Below are positions 1 through 7,784 of a stretch of DNA of 64,000 bases, one piece after another; position 1 is the first letter of the stretch; every line of letters starts with the position of its first letter. The notes under the pieces were generated by a model. The model was given only the letters and a program-made list of their open reading frames with translations, did no database searches and had not been told where the DNA came from. The stretch spans positions 1-64,000 of the forward strand of contig NZ_JALNMH010000010.1 in NCBI RefSeq assembly GCF_023156535.1, in the 5' to 3' direction. Both the position numbers and the translations under genes were made by a program. Source of the DNA: Pseudomarimonas salicorniae. GTDB taxonomy: Bacteria; Pseudomonadota; Gammaproteobacteria; Xanthomonadales; Xanthomonadaceae.

Positions 1-93
1 ATGAGAAAGCTGCTCACCGCTGCCTGGACCCTCGTCAAAAGCCCAGAAAAGTACGACGGGAGCAGGCTGTTCCCGAGCCAAGAAATCGCTTGA
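1..93 (+). CDS. C-terminal fragment, possibly IS110-family transposase
   Basis: Thirty in-frame codons run from the first base of the window to a TGA at 91-93. The peptide begins MRKLLTAAWTLVKSPEKYDG. An MRKLL-like helix followed by a short tail is typical of the extreme C-terminus of IS110/IS1111-type transposases. The gene most likely starts before the window, so the ATG at base 1 is probably internal. Only 30 residues are visible, so the family is a guess. It is followed directly by repeat-rich non-coding DNA. Confidence 0.35.
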   Translation: MRKLLTAAWTLVKSPEKYDGSRLFPSQEIA

Positions 94-205
94 CAGGGAA
101 CAGAGTGTCTACATTCGGGTTTTACGGAAGGACTGCTTCGCGCACTGCTGGCGCGTCTACATCCCGCCCCTTCGACCGCATTCTCGCCCCTCAACGAGCC
201 CCGAC

Positions 206-302
206 TGTGGGAGCGCCCTTGGGCGCGACCGCAGCGCTTCGGATTCACCACAGACCCCGGCCAGAGCGGATCTCCACGCTCGCGCCCATGTGCGCTCCTA
301 CA
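206..302. repeat. TGTRGGAGCG hairpin element, copy 1
   Basis: An imperfect palindrome of about 97 bases. The left arm starts TGTGGGAGCGCCCTTGGGCG and the right arm ends GTGCGCTCCTACA, with a CAGACC...GGCCAGAGCGG centre. The same layout recurs at 461, 2619, 4278, 7505 and 7785, always between genes, as expected for REP-like elements. No mobilising gene is visible in the window. Confidence 0.75.
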
Positions 303-332
303 ATCGGACTTCGTTGGGCGTCAGCCAAGCCC

Positions 333-404
333 CATAGGGTGTGCCTTGGCGCACCGATACGGGCGTTCGGACGGTATGCCCGGTGCGGCCAGCCGCACCC
401 TATG
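333..404 (-). repeat. CATAGGGTG hairpin element, copy 1
   Basis: A 72-base element bounded by CATAGGGTG and CACCCTATG. Its interior contains GGCGTTCGGACGGTATGCCC. Relative to the copies at 2516, 4175 and 7682 it is read on the opposite strand. It could form a long RNA hairpin in either direction. The function is unknown. Confidence 0.75.
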
Positions 405-460
405 AATGTCTTTTCTGTGCCCGAATCGGGCATCGCCATCGGCTTCGCAACGAAGCGCGA

Positions 461-560
461 TTGTAGGAGCGGGCTTGCCCGCGACCGCGGCGCCAAGGAT
501 CTTCCCGGTTCGCGGCCACAGCGGCCTCGCTGCGCTCGCGCCCATGTGCGCTCCTACAAT
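461..560. repeat. TGTRGGAGCG hairpin element, copy 2
   Basis: The left arm is TTGTAGGAGCGGGCTTGCCC and the right arm ends GTGCGCTCCTACAA. The left arm (GGGCTTGCCCGCGA) is the typical REP core known from pseudomonads and xanthomonads. The right arm carries the CATGTG variant, so the two arms are not fully complementary. This suggests recombination between sub-variants. Confidence 0.7.
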
Positions 561-588
561 CGGACTGCGTTGGGCGTCGGCGAAGCCC

Positions 589-660
589 CATAGGGTGTGC
601 CTTGGCGCACCGATACGGGCGTTCGGACGGTATGCCCGGTGCGGCCAGCCGCACCCTATG
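589..660 (-). repeat. CATAGGGTG hairpin element, copy 2
   Basis: Nearly identical to the copy at 333-404, including the interior GATACGGGCGTTCGGACGG. Together with the adjacent TGTRGGAGCG element it forms a duplicated block of roughly 200 bases. Confidence 0.75.
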
Positions 661-765
661 AATGTCTGCTTCGCGCCCACGGCGGCCGGATTCACCCCGG
701 CCGTGCCCGCGCGCCGGGGGGGCGCTGGCTGTGCACCCCCGCGGCGCGCGGGTCTTGCCTACGGC

Positions 766-1698
766 TCAGGCGAATCCGCAGCGCAGTTCTGTCGTTCCGA
801 CCACTTTCTGACCGACCTCGGCGCCGCCAAGGAAGCGCATGCCAGCGTCGATGATGCGCGGCTCGCCGACGATCCTGTGATGGCCGAGGCCCTCGACGCT
901 CAGCAGTCTCGCTCCCGGCCAGTTGCGCGCGTAGCGCTCGCCATCGGCCCAGGGCACCTCGCGGTCCTCGAGGTCATGGATGATCAGGGCCGGCACGCCC
1001 AGCGCCGGGGCCTGCGCCTCCACGGCCACCGCTTCCAGCGGCACGCCGGCCCGCTCCACCACCGCCCGGCGCATGCGCTGCAGGGCGCGACGGCCGAGCC
1101 CGATGTGCTCGGCGAAGCGGCGTACCGCCGCCGCCGCTTCGGCGGGCGGCGCGATCAGCACGACGCGTCCGGTGCGTGCGCCCTGCAGCAGGGCCATGCC
1201 CACCGCGGCCCCGCCCAGCGAATGGCCGATGATTGCCGCCGAGGGACCAAGGTGCCGGGCCACGGCGGCGAGCACATTGCCGAATCCCGGCAGGGTGGCG
1301 TGCCGGCCGCTGCTGCGGCCGTGGGCGATCTGGTCGAAGCTGGCCACCTGGTAGCCGGCGGCCAGCAGCGGCCCCACCCAGGGGCGGACGCGCAGTCCGA
1401 AGCTCGACCAGCCGTGGGAAAACAGCACCAGGGGACGATCCCGCGCCCCCCATCGGTAGAGGGTCACCGTTTCACCCAGCACCGGAATGGTCTCGATTGC
1501 GGCGCCATCCAGCGGCGCCTCCAGCGCGCGCCGGCGGCTGGCCCCGAGGGGCGAGGTGAACAGCGACTCGGCCCGTCGGCCGGTGGTCTCGGGGGCAAAC
1601 AGATTGCCCAGCGCAACGCCGATACGTAGCGCCCAGGGCAGCCCGGCGGGCCTCTTGGAACGAACGGTCGTGCTATTAGTGGGGATGACGGCGGCCAT
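766..1698 (-). CDS. alpha/beta-fold hydrolase
   Basis: A 310-residue cytoplasmic alpha/beta hydrolase with no signal peptide. Visible motifs are the oxyanion strand LFSHGW (about residue 92), the nucleophile elbow GHSLGG with Ser160, a HDLEDREV strand carrying the likely acid Asp245, and LGHHRI with the likely catalytic His273. The order and spacing fit the superfamily. The substrate cannot be told. The gene starts 21 bases after the end of a TetR regulator on the same strand, so the two are probably co-transcribed and the regulator probably controls the hydrolase. The N-terminal 60 residues are poorly conserved in character, so a shorter start is possible. Confidence 0.88.
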   Translation of the reverse strand: MAAVIPTNSTTVRSKRPAGLPWALRIGVALGNLFAPETTGRRAESLFTSPLGASRRRALEAPLDGAAIETIPVLGETVTLYRWGARDRPLVLFSHGWSSFGLRVRPWVGPLLAAGYQVASFDQIAHGRSSGRHATLPGFGNVLAAVARHLGPSAAIIGHSLGGAAVGMALLQGARTGRVVLIAPPAEAAAAVRRFAEHIGLGRRALQRMRRAVVERAGVPLEAVAVEAQAPALGVPALIIHDLEDREVPWADGERYARNWPGARLLSVEGLGHHRIVGEPRIIDAGMRFLGGAEVGQKVVGTTELRCGFA

Positions 1699-1719
1699 GG
1701 CAGGACTCCTCTAGTGGCC

Positions 1720-2325
1720 TCAGGCGAGATGGCGCTTCAGCAGCGCCTCGAAAGCCCGCTCGGCGCGCGGCGCGGCCGCCTCGCTGCCGAACAGGCGAAG
1801 ATCGTGATGGGTGCCCAGCACCAGGGCGTACAGTTCGAAGGCGATCTGCGCGGCATCGCTGTCCGGGCGCAGATCGCCCGCGTCGATGGCCATTTGCACG
1901 GCGCGCTCAAGCTCGCCGCGCAGCCTGCGCTGCATGGCCTGCACGCGGTCGCGTACCGGGCCCGGGCGGTCGTCGTACTCGCTGGCGGCCGCCATCAGGA
2001 TGCAGCCGCCCTCATCGGCACCCATGCCGCGCAGGAAGTCCAGCCAGTGGCGGGCGATCGCGCGCAGACGTGGCAGCCCGCGGCGCTCGCGCAGGGCAGG
2101 GCGGAACACCCGGTCCGAGAAAGCCGCCGAGGCCGCATCGAGAATGCTGAGCTGCAGATCCTCGCGGGAGCCGAAGTGGGCGAAAACGCCGCTCTTCGAC
2201 ATGCTCGCCGCACCGGCGAGGTTGCCGATGGTCAGACCTTCCAGGCCCTCGATGCGGGCCAGGCCGGCACCGATCCGGATCAGCCGGTCGCGGGTCTGGT
2301 CGCCTTTGCTGGGAGCACTGTTCAT
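1720..2325 (-). CDS. TetR/AcrR-family transcriptional regulator
   Basis: The protein has 201 residues from ATG at 2325 (MNSAPSKGDQ). The N-terminal helix-turn-helix covers about residues 10-55, with the segment LTIGNLAGAASMSKSGVFAH typical of TetR proteins, followed by FGSREDLQ. The C-terminal ligand/dimer domain is alpha-helical and includes a GCILMAAASEYDDRPG segment seen in the TetR_C_6-like group. I chose this start over the upstream ATG at 2361 because a good promoter overlaps the longer version. It is the first gene of a unit with the hydrolase at 766-1698 and probably represses its own promoter. The ligand is unknown. Confidence 0.9.
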   Translation of the reverse strand: MNSAPSKGDQTRDRLIRIGAGLARIEGLEGLTIGNLAGAASMSKSGVFAHFGSREDLQLSILDAASAAFSDRVFRPALRERRGLPRLRAIARHWLDFLRGMGADEGGCILMAAASEYDDRPGPVRDRVQAMQRRLRGELERAVQMAIDAGDLRPDSDAAQIAFELYALVLGTHHDLRLFGSEAAAPRAERAFEALLKRHLA

Positions 2326-2331
2326 GCCTCC

Positions 2332-2361
2332 ATTACAAAATAGCACGCCCGTTCGTGTCAA
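2332..2361 (-). promoter_or_regulatory. Sigma-70-like promoter of the TetR gene
   Basis: On the minus strand a perfect -35 TTGACA (2361-2356) is followed after 18 bases by TGTAAT (2337-2332). The spacer holds a small CACG-N6-CGTG dyad (2344-2357), a possible operator. A start 6-8 bases past the -10 would fall on or next to the A of the ATG at 2325, so the mRNA would be leaderless or nearly so. Confidence 0.5.
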
Positions 2362-2515
2362 TGCCCCCCGGCTTGCCGGTATCGATCCGTTCAGCCAGAC
2401 CGGCGCGCCCAGCGCCCCGATCTGAATGCGGCTTGCTCAGTCCGCCCTCCCTCCGGAAGCACCGCGGCCGTCTGTCCCCAGGGCGACCGTGAACAACGGG
2501 CGCAAACAAGACCTC

Positions 2516-2588
2516 CATAGGGTGCGGCTGGCCGCACCGGGCGTACCGTCCGAACGCCCGTATCGGTGCGTCCAAGACGCACCCTATG
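2516..2588 (+). repeat. CATAGGGTG hairpin element, copy 3
   Basis: Bounded by CATAGGGTGCGGCTGGCCGC on the left and CGCACCCTATG on the right, 73 bases long. It is in the opposite orientation to the copies at 333 and 589. Confidence 0.75.
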
Positions 2589-2618
2589 GGGCTCCGCCGA
2601 CGCGCAGCGAAGCCCGAC

Positions 2619-2715
2619 TGTAGGAGCGCACATGGGCGCGACCGCGGCCCGGCATATTCACCACCGACCGCGGCCAGAGCGAATCTCCGCGGTCGCGGCC
2701 ATGTCCGCTCCTACG
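2619..2715. repeat. TGTRGGAGCG hairpin element, copy 3
   Basis: The left arm is TGTAGGAGCGCACATGGGCG and the right arm ends ATGTCCGCTCCTACG. It follows the CATAGGGTG element by 30 bases, the same pairing as at 4175-4375 and 7682-7884. Confidence 0.7.
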
Positions 2716-2811
2716 AAGAGCCCGCCCGATCGGGGGCGGTGGCGAATGTCCGCTGCGCGCCCTGAACCGCCCTCCGCGACGACCCGACGACGCCCGGGCT
2801 AAGCTTCGAGC

Positions 2812-3660
2812 ATGCGCTGTTCTCGCCTGCTCCCCCTGCTGCTGGCGCTCTCCGCCTCCGTCGCGGCCGAGGTCCGACTCGCCACGCCGGCCACGTCGGA
2901 TATGGCCGATCGCGAGCTGGCGGAGGCGCTGCAGGCCGCGGGCTCGCTCGAGCGTGCGGCGGGCGCGGTCAATGCCCGGGTCCAGCTCCCGCAGATCGTG
3001 ACCCTGCGCTACGCCAGCTGTGCGGACGCCAATGCCTGGTACCAGCCGGAGCAGGGCGAGGTGCGGATCTGCCTGTCGCTGGCCCGCCATCTCGCAGCCC
3101 TGCTGGCCACCCAGGTCGACGACGAGGCGCAGATGCTCGAAGCGCTGGACGGCGCCCTGCGCTTCATCACCCTGCACGAGCTGGGTCACGCCCTGGTCGA
3201 CGTGCTGCAGCTGCCGGTCACCGGCCGCGAAGAGGATGCCGTCGACCAGCTCGCCGCCTGGCTGCTGCTGGCCGAGGGCGAGGGCGCCGGCGTGCTCAGC
3301 GCGGCCAGCGTATTCGGCAGCGAACTGAGCGGCAGCGACGACCTCGCCGCCGTCCATTCGCTCGATCGTCAGCGCTTCTTCAGCCTGCTTTGCTGGGTCT
3401 ACGGCAGCGATGCCAGCCGCCGCGACAGCCTGCTCGCCGACTGGTCCCTGCCGCCGGAGCGCGCCGCCGGGTGCGAAGAGGAATACGCCCAGCTCGGCCG
3501 CAGCTGGCAGCGGTTGCTGGCAGCGCATGCCCCGGCCGCGCCCGAGTCTGCGCCGCCGGCGCCGGGTGTGGGGCCCGATGCCGGGTCAGAATCACACGCG
3601 AGCGGGTCGAAAAGCCCCGATCAGAACGCCGGTCCAGCCGCGGACGGACCGGTGCCCTGA
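2812..3660 (+). CDS. Secreted DUF4344-type zinc metallopeptidase
   Basis: A 282-residue protein. It starts MRCSRLLPLLLALSASVAAE, a clear Sec signal peptide with cleavage near residue 19. The metal site is HELGH (His122, Glu123, His126), and the downstream GREEDAVDQ (about residue 138) probably gives the third ligand, as in DUF4344 proteins. The last 45 residues are Pro/Ser/Gly-rich and probably disordered. The stop TGA shares its last base with the ATG of the PIN gene (TGATG), so the two are translationally coupled. The substrate is unknown. Confidence 0.85.
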   Translation: MRCSRLLPLLLALSASVAAEVRLATPATSDMADRELAEALQAAGSLERAAGAVNARVQLPQIVTLRYASCADANAWYQPEQGEVRICLSLARHLAALLATQVDDEAQMLEALDGALRFITLHELGHALVDVLQLPVTGREEDAVDQLAAWLLLAEGEGAGVLSAASVFGSELSGSDDLAAVHSLDRQRFFSLLCWVYGSDASRRDSLLADWSLPPERAAGCEEEYAQLGRSWQRLLAAHAPAAPESAPPAPGVGPDAGSESHASGSKSPDQNAGPAADGPVP

Positions 3661-4109
3661 TGCGGCTGCGCGTGGTGCTCGATACCCAGGTCTGGCTCGA
3701 CTGGCTGCATTTCCGCGACCCCCGCTGCGAGGACCTCGCCCGCCGCTTCGACCGCGGCGAACTGGCCCTGCCCAGCAGCGCGCCCTGCAGGGATGAGTGG
3801 CAGAGGGTGCTGGGCTATCCCGCCCTGAACCTTGGCCCCGCGGAACGCGAGCGCTTGGCCTCCGCCTACGACCAGCGCTGCAGTCCATGCGCCGAGCCAG
3901 ACACCGAGGCCCCGCTGCCCCGCCTGCCGCGCTGCCGCGACCCGGACGACCAGAAGTTCATCGAGCTGGCCGTGCGCGCCGGCGCCAAGCTCCTGCTCAG
4001 CCGCGACCGCGCCCTGCTCGACCTGCACCGCCGCCTGCATCGCGAATTCGGCATCGCCGTCGCCCCTCCGCAGCCACTCGAGCGCCTGCTGCACTCCGAA
4101 GCGCGCTGA
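3660..4109 (+). CDS. PIN-domain putative ribonuclease (toxin-like)
   Basis: A 149-residue protein starting MRLRVVLDTQVWLDWL. The N-terminal VVLDTQ gives the first PIN acidic residue. A second acidic cluster sits in CRDPDDQKFIELA, followed by the alternating strand AKLLLSRDRALLDL with a further Asp. This matches the single-domain PIN group annotated as putative toxin of a toxin-antitoxin pair (COG1569-like), which cleaves RNA with Mg2+. No antitoxin gene is adjacent. The start overlaps the stop of a secreted peptidase, an odd partner, so a toxin role is uncertain. Confidence 0.82.
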   Translation: MRLRVVLDTQVWLDWLHFRDPRCEDLARRFDRGELALPSSAPCRDEWQRVLGYPALNLGPAERERLASAYDQRCSPCAEPDTEAPLPRLPRCRDPDDQKFIELAVRAGAKLLLSRDRALLDLHRRLHREFGIAVAPPQPLERLLHSEAR

Positions 4110-4174
4110 ACCTGCGCCACCGCCCCCGCCTCGGACCGAAGCCGAGCACGAGCCCTGCGCGCGAGAAAGACACT

Positions 4175-4247
4175 CATAGGGTGCGGCTGGCCGCACCGGG
4201 CGTACCGTCCGAACGCACGTATCGGTGCGTCCAAGACGCACCCTATG
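4175..4247 (+). repeat. CATAGGGTG hairpin element, copy 4
   Basis: A 73-base copy in the same orientation as 2516-2588. It differs at one visible base in the interior (GAACGCACG instead of GAACGCCCG). Confidence 0.75.
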
Positions 4248-4277
4248 GGGCTTCGCTCACGCCCAAAGAAACCCGAT

Positions 4278-4375
4278 TGTAGGAGCGCACATGGGCGCGA
4301 CCGCGGCGTGACGTGATCTCCACAGGCCGCGGGCAGAGCGAACCTCCGCGGTCGCGGCCATGTCCGCTCCTACGA
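4278..4375. repeat. TGTRGGAGCG hairpin element, copy 4
   Basis: The left arm is TGTAGGAGCGCACATGGGCG and the right arm ends GTCCGCTCCTACG, with a CACAGGCCGCGGGCAGAGCG centre. Confidence 0.7.
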
Positions 4376-4548
4376 AAATCCCGCCCATCCGAAGCCGCGG
4401 CGAACGTCCGATCGGCCCCCCACATGGACCTCCAAACTCCCCGCCCACCGACGCCTGTCCCTGCCACTCCGGTAGGCTGGCCCAGCCCACGGTCGCCACC
4501 CATCCGCTGCGCCTGCCGCCGGGCCGCCCCAGAACGGACTCCCACGCC

Positions 4549-4938
4549 ATGGACCTGACCCTTTCCACGCCCGCCCTGCTGTTTCCGGCCATCTCCCTGC
4601 TGCTGCTGGCCTACACCAACCGTTTCCTCGCCGTGGCGCAGGTGATCCGACAGCTGCATGCCCACCTGTCCGAGAGCAATGGCGAATACCTCGAGGAGAT
4701 CCACAGCCTGCGCCGGCGGGTCTCGCTGATCCGGGCCATGCAGGGCATCGGGGTGCTCAGCCTGTTCTGCTGCGTGCTGTGCATGTTCCTGCTCTTCGCC
4801 GGCTGGGTGCTGGCCGGAAAGTACGTGTTCGGCGCCGCGCTGATCCTGCTGCTCTGGTCGCTGGCGCTCTCGGTGCGCGAGATCCAGCTCAGCGGCGAGG
4901 CGCTGAACCTGCATCTGCGGGATCTGGAAAAGCGCTAG
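4549..4938 (+). CDS. DUF2721-type inner-membrane protein
   Basis: A 129-residue protein from ATG at 4549 (MDLTLSTPALLFPAISLLLL). It has one hydrophobic segment at about 7-25, a charged middle (HSLRRRVSLIRAMQ) and two further membrane segments at about 68-105. This is the usual size and layout of DUF2721 proteins. They are small membrane proteins of unknown function, sometimes encoded near thiol or sulfur genes. It lies 176 bases upstream of cystathionine beta-synthase on the same strand. Upstream in-frame codons to 4360 lack membrane or protein character, so this start is preferred. Confidence 0.82.
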   Translation: MDLTLSTPALLFPAISLLLLAYTNRFLAVAQVIRQLHAHLSESNGEYLEEIHSLRRRVSLIRAMQGIGVLSLFCCVLCMFLLFAGWVLAGKYVFGAALILLLWSLALSVREIQLSGEALNLHLRDLEKR

Positions 4939-5114
4939 TTCCGCCCGCTGCGTGACGCGGCCTGGGCGGCCCGGGTCAGGCTGGCGAACGGGGGGCAGGC
5001 TTGAGGATCCAGCGACGGCGCGACGCCACCCGGCGGGGCAGGGCGCGCCCTACGCTATCATTCACGCCCCCTTTGCACTCCGCGACCGGCCAAACCGGTG
5101 CGTGCCTGCCTGCC

Positions 5115-6485
5115 ATGCCCATCCACGACAGCGTCCTTGAACTGATCGGCAACACCCCGGTGATCCGCGCCCAGCGTCTCGACACCGGTCCCTGCGAACT
5201 GTTCCTCAAGCTGGAATCACAGAATCCCGGCGGCTCGATCAAGGACCGCATCGGCCTGTCGATGATCGATGCCGCGGAGAAGGCCGGGAAGATCAAGCCA
5301 GGCGACACCCTGGTCGAGGGCACCGCCGGCAACACCGGCATCGGCCTTGCGCTGTCCGCGCAGCAGAAGGGCTACAAGCTGATCCTGGTCGTGCCGGACA
5401 AGATGAGCCGCGAGAAGATCTTCAACCTCAAGGCCATGGGCGCCGAGGTGGTACTGACCCGCAGCGATGTCGCCAAGGGCCATCCGCAGTACTACCAGGA
5501 CATGGCCGAGCGCATCGCGAAAGAGACGCCGAACGCCTACTTCATCAACCAGTTCGGCAACCCCGACAACCCGCGCGCCCACGAGTTCGGCACCGGGCCG
5601 GAGATCCTGCGCCAGATGGACGGCGACCTCGACGCCATCGTCTTCGGCTGCGGCAGCTCGGGCACGATGACCGGCCTGTCGCGCTGCTTTGCCGAGCATT
5701 CGCCCAAGACCGAGCTGATCCTCGCCGACCCGGTGGGCTCGATCCTGACCCAGTACATCAACGAGGGCACGCTCAGCACCAAGTCCGGCAGCTGGATGGT
5801 CGAGGGCATCGGCGAGGACTTCCTGCCGCCGATCTCCGACTTCACCCGGGTCAAGAAGGCCTATGCGATCTCCGACAAGGAGAGCTTCCTCGCCGGCCGC
5901 GAGCTGCTGCTCAAGGAGGGCATCCTCGGTGGCTCCTCCAGCGGCACCCTGCTGGCCGCCGCGCTGAAGTACTGCCGCGAGCAGACCGAGAAGAAGCGGG
6001 TCATGGTCTTCGTCTGCGACACCGGCAACAAGTACCTGTCGAAGATGTACAACGACTACTGGATGCTCGACAACGGTTTCATCGAGCGCGAGACCCACGG
6101 CGACCTCCGCGACCTCATCCTGCGGCCGTACTCGCAGCGCGACACCATTGTCGTCTCGCCCACCGACACCCTGACCGTCGCCTACCAGCGGATGAAGCTG
6201 TACGACGTTTCCCAGCTGCCGGTGATGGAGGACGACCAGATCGTCGGCATCCTCGACGAATCCGACGTGCTGCTGCACGTCTACGGCAACGAGGCCCGCT
6301 TCCGCGACCCGGTCAGCACCGCCATGGTCAGCAAGCTCGACAAGATCGACGTGAAATCTCCGGTCGAGTCCCTGCTGCCGGTGTTCGACAAGGGCCACGT
6401 CGCCATCGTCACCCACGGCCCCCGCTTCCTCGGCCTGATCACCCGCATCGACCTGCTCAACTACCTGCGCCGACGGGTGCAGTAG
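5115..6485 (+). CDS. cbs: Cystathionine beta-synthase (PLP-dependent)
   Basis: A 456-residue fold-type II PLP enzyme that joins serine (or O-acetylserine) and homocysteine or sulfide. The catalytic lysine is in GGSIKDRIG (Lys43). The phosphate/substrate loop GTAGNTGIG follows near residue 74, and GCGSSGTMTG near 180 binds the cofactor phosphate. Residues from about 335 to the end form a pair of CBS regulatory modules, which separates it from plain cysteine synthase CysK. I chose ATG 5115, since the longer frame from 5001 adds only low-complexity Arg-rich sequence. The partner cystathionine gamma-enzyme is at 9962. Together they fit a transsulfuration route. Confidence 0.93.
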   Translation: MPIHDSVLELIGNTPVIRAQRLDTGPCELFLKLESQNPGGSIKDRIGLSMIDAAEKAGKIKPGDTLVEGTAGNTGIGLALSAQQKGYKLILVVPDKMSREKIFNLKAMGAEVVLTRSDVAKGHPQYYQDMAERIAKETPNAYFINQFGNPDNPRAHEFGTGPEILRQMDGDLDAIVFGCGSSGTMTGLSRCFAEHSPKTELILADPVGSILTQYINEGTLSTKSGSWMVEGIGEDFLPPISDFTRVKKAYAISDKESFLAGRELLLKEGILGGSSSGTLLAAALKYCREQTEKKRVMVFVCDTGNKYLSKMYNDYWMLDNGFIERETHGDLRDLILRPYSQRDTIVVSPTDTLTVAYQRMKLYDVSQLPVMEDDQIVGILDESDVLLHVYGNEARFRDPVSTAMVSKLDKIDVKSPVESLLPVFDKGHVAIVTHGPRFLGLITRIDLLNYLRRRVQ

Positions 6486-6494
6486 CCCCCCGCC

Positions 6495-6562
6495 TGTAGG
6501 AGCCAGCTTGCTGGCGATAGGCGCCTCGGCTGGAACCATCGCCAGCAAGCTGGCTCCTACAT
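6495..6562. repeat. GTAGGAGCCAGC hairpin, possible terminator of cbs
   Basis: The left arm TGTAGGAGCCAGCTTGCTGG and its reverse complement at 6540-6562 enclose a loop of roughly 20 bases. It lies 10 bases after the cbs stop and could end transcription in both directions, although no T run follows. A copy with identical arms lies at 7942-8009. This is the widely known REP type of pseudomonads and xanthomonads. Confidence 0.75.
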
Positions 6563-6750
6563 GACGAAGGCCTCGCCCGCGCTGGTGTACAGCAGAGCTT
6601 GCCCGGCTGCCTCCCCTTCATCGAGCGACAACCCGCGCCGCCACAGCGCAGCAAGTTGCGCTGCACGGACAGTTCTTTGTTTGTCGGTACCTTCGCCGTC
6701 GTCTCGTTTGCCGCTGGGCTAGACTTCGCATGGGAACTACGAGAACGATC

Positions 6751-7341
6751 ATGGGCCTCCCCAAGCGCGATCAGCAGTACCACACCTACGCCGACTATCT
6801 CGGGTGGCCGGAGAGCGTGCGCTACGAGCTCTTGGACGGCGTGGCCTTCATGATGGCGGGGTCTGACCTGGCCCACCAGGACATCGTTGGCGAGGTCTTC
6901 GCCCAGCTTCGCAACGCCCTCCAAGGCAAACCCTGCCGCCCCTTCGTCGCCCCCTTCGACGTCCGATTGCCCAAGCCCCGTCAATCCGACGAGCAGACCG
7001 ACACCGTCGTCCAGCCCGACGTCATGGTCGTCTGCGACCCAGCCAAGATCGACCGCCGCGGTATCCGTGGCGCGCCCGACCTGATCGTCGAAGTCCTCTC
7101 ACCCAGCACCGCCGGTCACGACCAGGTGCTCAAGCGGAGGGCTTACGAGCGCGCCGGCGTGCAGGAGTTCTGGCTGGTCCACCCCACCGACCGTGTGGTC
7201 ACCATCTACACCCTGGGTCAGGACGGCTACGGCAAACCGGAGATCCAGGAGCTGGTTGGGACCACGCCGGTGGGCGTGCTGGAAAACGTCGAGATCACCT
7301 GGGACGAACTCGTCGCCCGCCTGCCGAAGATCGAATACTGA
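6751..7341 (+). CDS. Uma2-family (DUF820) PD-(D/E)xK endonuclease-like protein
   Basis: The protein has 196 residues from ATG 6751 (MGLPKRDQQYHTYADYLGWP); an in-frame ATG at 6730 would add seven residues. Family landmarks are YELLDGVAFMM near residue 30, QPDVMVVCD near 87 and PDLIVEVLSPST near 108, which give the PD-D/ExK acidic residues, then KRRAYERAGVQEFWLV with the lysine. Uma2 proteins are abundant in cyanobacteria and scattered elsewhere. The DNA-cleaving role is inferred from fold, not proven. It stands alone between repeat blocks, so transfer is plausible. Confidence 0.87.
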   Translation: MGLPKRDQQYHTYADYLGWPESVRYELLDGVAFMMAGSDLAHQDIVGEVFAQLRNALQGKPCRPFVAPFDVRLPKPRQSDEQTDTVVQPDVMVVCDPAKIDRRGIRGAPDLIVEVLSPSTAGHDQVLKRRAYERAGVQEFWLVHPTDRVVTIYTLGQDGYGKPEIQELVGTTPVGVLENVEITWDELVARLPKIEY

Positions 7342-7504
7342 TCCAACAGGCAGTTCCGCTTGGGGCGAGGCGATTCCGCTATCCGAGCTGCAGGAACCCC
7401 CTTCGGCCCAACTGCAAGGCTGCGGTTCCCGCCCGGATCGTGGCCAGTGCGAACCTCGGGCGCCAAGTTCGCATTGGCCAGGATCCCTCGAACCGGCCGC
7501 TTCT

Positions 7505-7605
7505 CTGTGGGAGTGCCCTTGGGCGCGACCGCGGAGCCCCGCTCTGGCCTCGGTCTGTGGTGAAACCAAAGCGCCGCGGTCGCGCCCAAAGGCGCTCCTG
7601 CAGTC
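7505..7605. repeat. TGTRGGAGYG hairpin element, copy 5
   Basis: The left arm is TGTGGGAGTGCCCTTGGGCG and the right arm is CGCCCAAAGGCGCTCCTGCA. The arms are more diverged than in the other copies. Confidence 0.7.
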
Positions 7606-7681
7606 GGGCTAAGTTTCCAGTCGGAAACGCGGTCGGCCGAGCTGGGGTGAGAACGCGAAAGCAGGGCGCGAACCGGACATT

Positions 7682-7754
7682 CATAGGGTGCGGCTGGCCG
7701 CACCGGGCGTACCGTCCGAACGCCCGTGTCGGTGCGTCCAAGACGCACCCTATG
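7682..7754 (+). repeat. CATAGGGTG hairpin element, copy 5
   Basis: Almost identical to the copy at 2516-2588 over its full 73 bases and in the same orientation (CCCGTGTCGG for CCCGTATCGG inside). Confidence 0.75.
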
Positions 7755-7784
7755 GGGCTTCGCCGACGCCCAACGAAGCCCGAC

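Larger units (their letters stand above)
94..765. repeat. Gene-free stretch with alternating palindromic repeats
   Basis: These 672 bases hold no convincing gene. Two hairpin families alternate. A TGTRGGAGCG element lies at about 206-302 and again at 461-560, and each copy ends in the reverse complement CGCTCCTACA. A CATAGGGTG element lies at 333-404 and at 589-660, and each copy ends in CACCCTATG. The two half-blocks are near-duplicates of each other. Open frames here are translated repeats. Confidence 0.8.
2362..2811. repeat. Gene-free stretch with two hairpin elements
   Basis: These 450 bases lie between the divergent TetR promoter and the peptidase gene. They hold a CATAGGGTG element (2516-2588) and directly after it a TGTRGGAGCG element (2619-2715). 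The last 100 bases are GC-rich and show no clear promoter by eye. No gene is supported. Confidence 0.7.
4110..4548. repeat. Gene-free stretch with paired hairpin elements
   Basis: These 439 bases hold a CATAGGGTG element (4175-4247) followed by a TGTRGGAGCG element (4278-4375). From 4376 to 4548 the sequence is Pro-codon-like GC-rich DNA with no clear signal. An in-frame upstream extension of the next gene to 4360 exists but has no protein-like character. Confidence 0.65.

Noticed and set aside
406-1629. 407-codon plus-strand frame
   Set aside because: Its first third is translated hairpin repeats and the rest is antisense to the hydrolase gene.
5217-6548. 443-codon minus-strand frame
   Set aside because: It is the shadow of cystathionine beta-synthase, whose motifs on the plus strand are complete.
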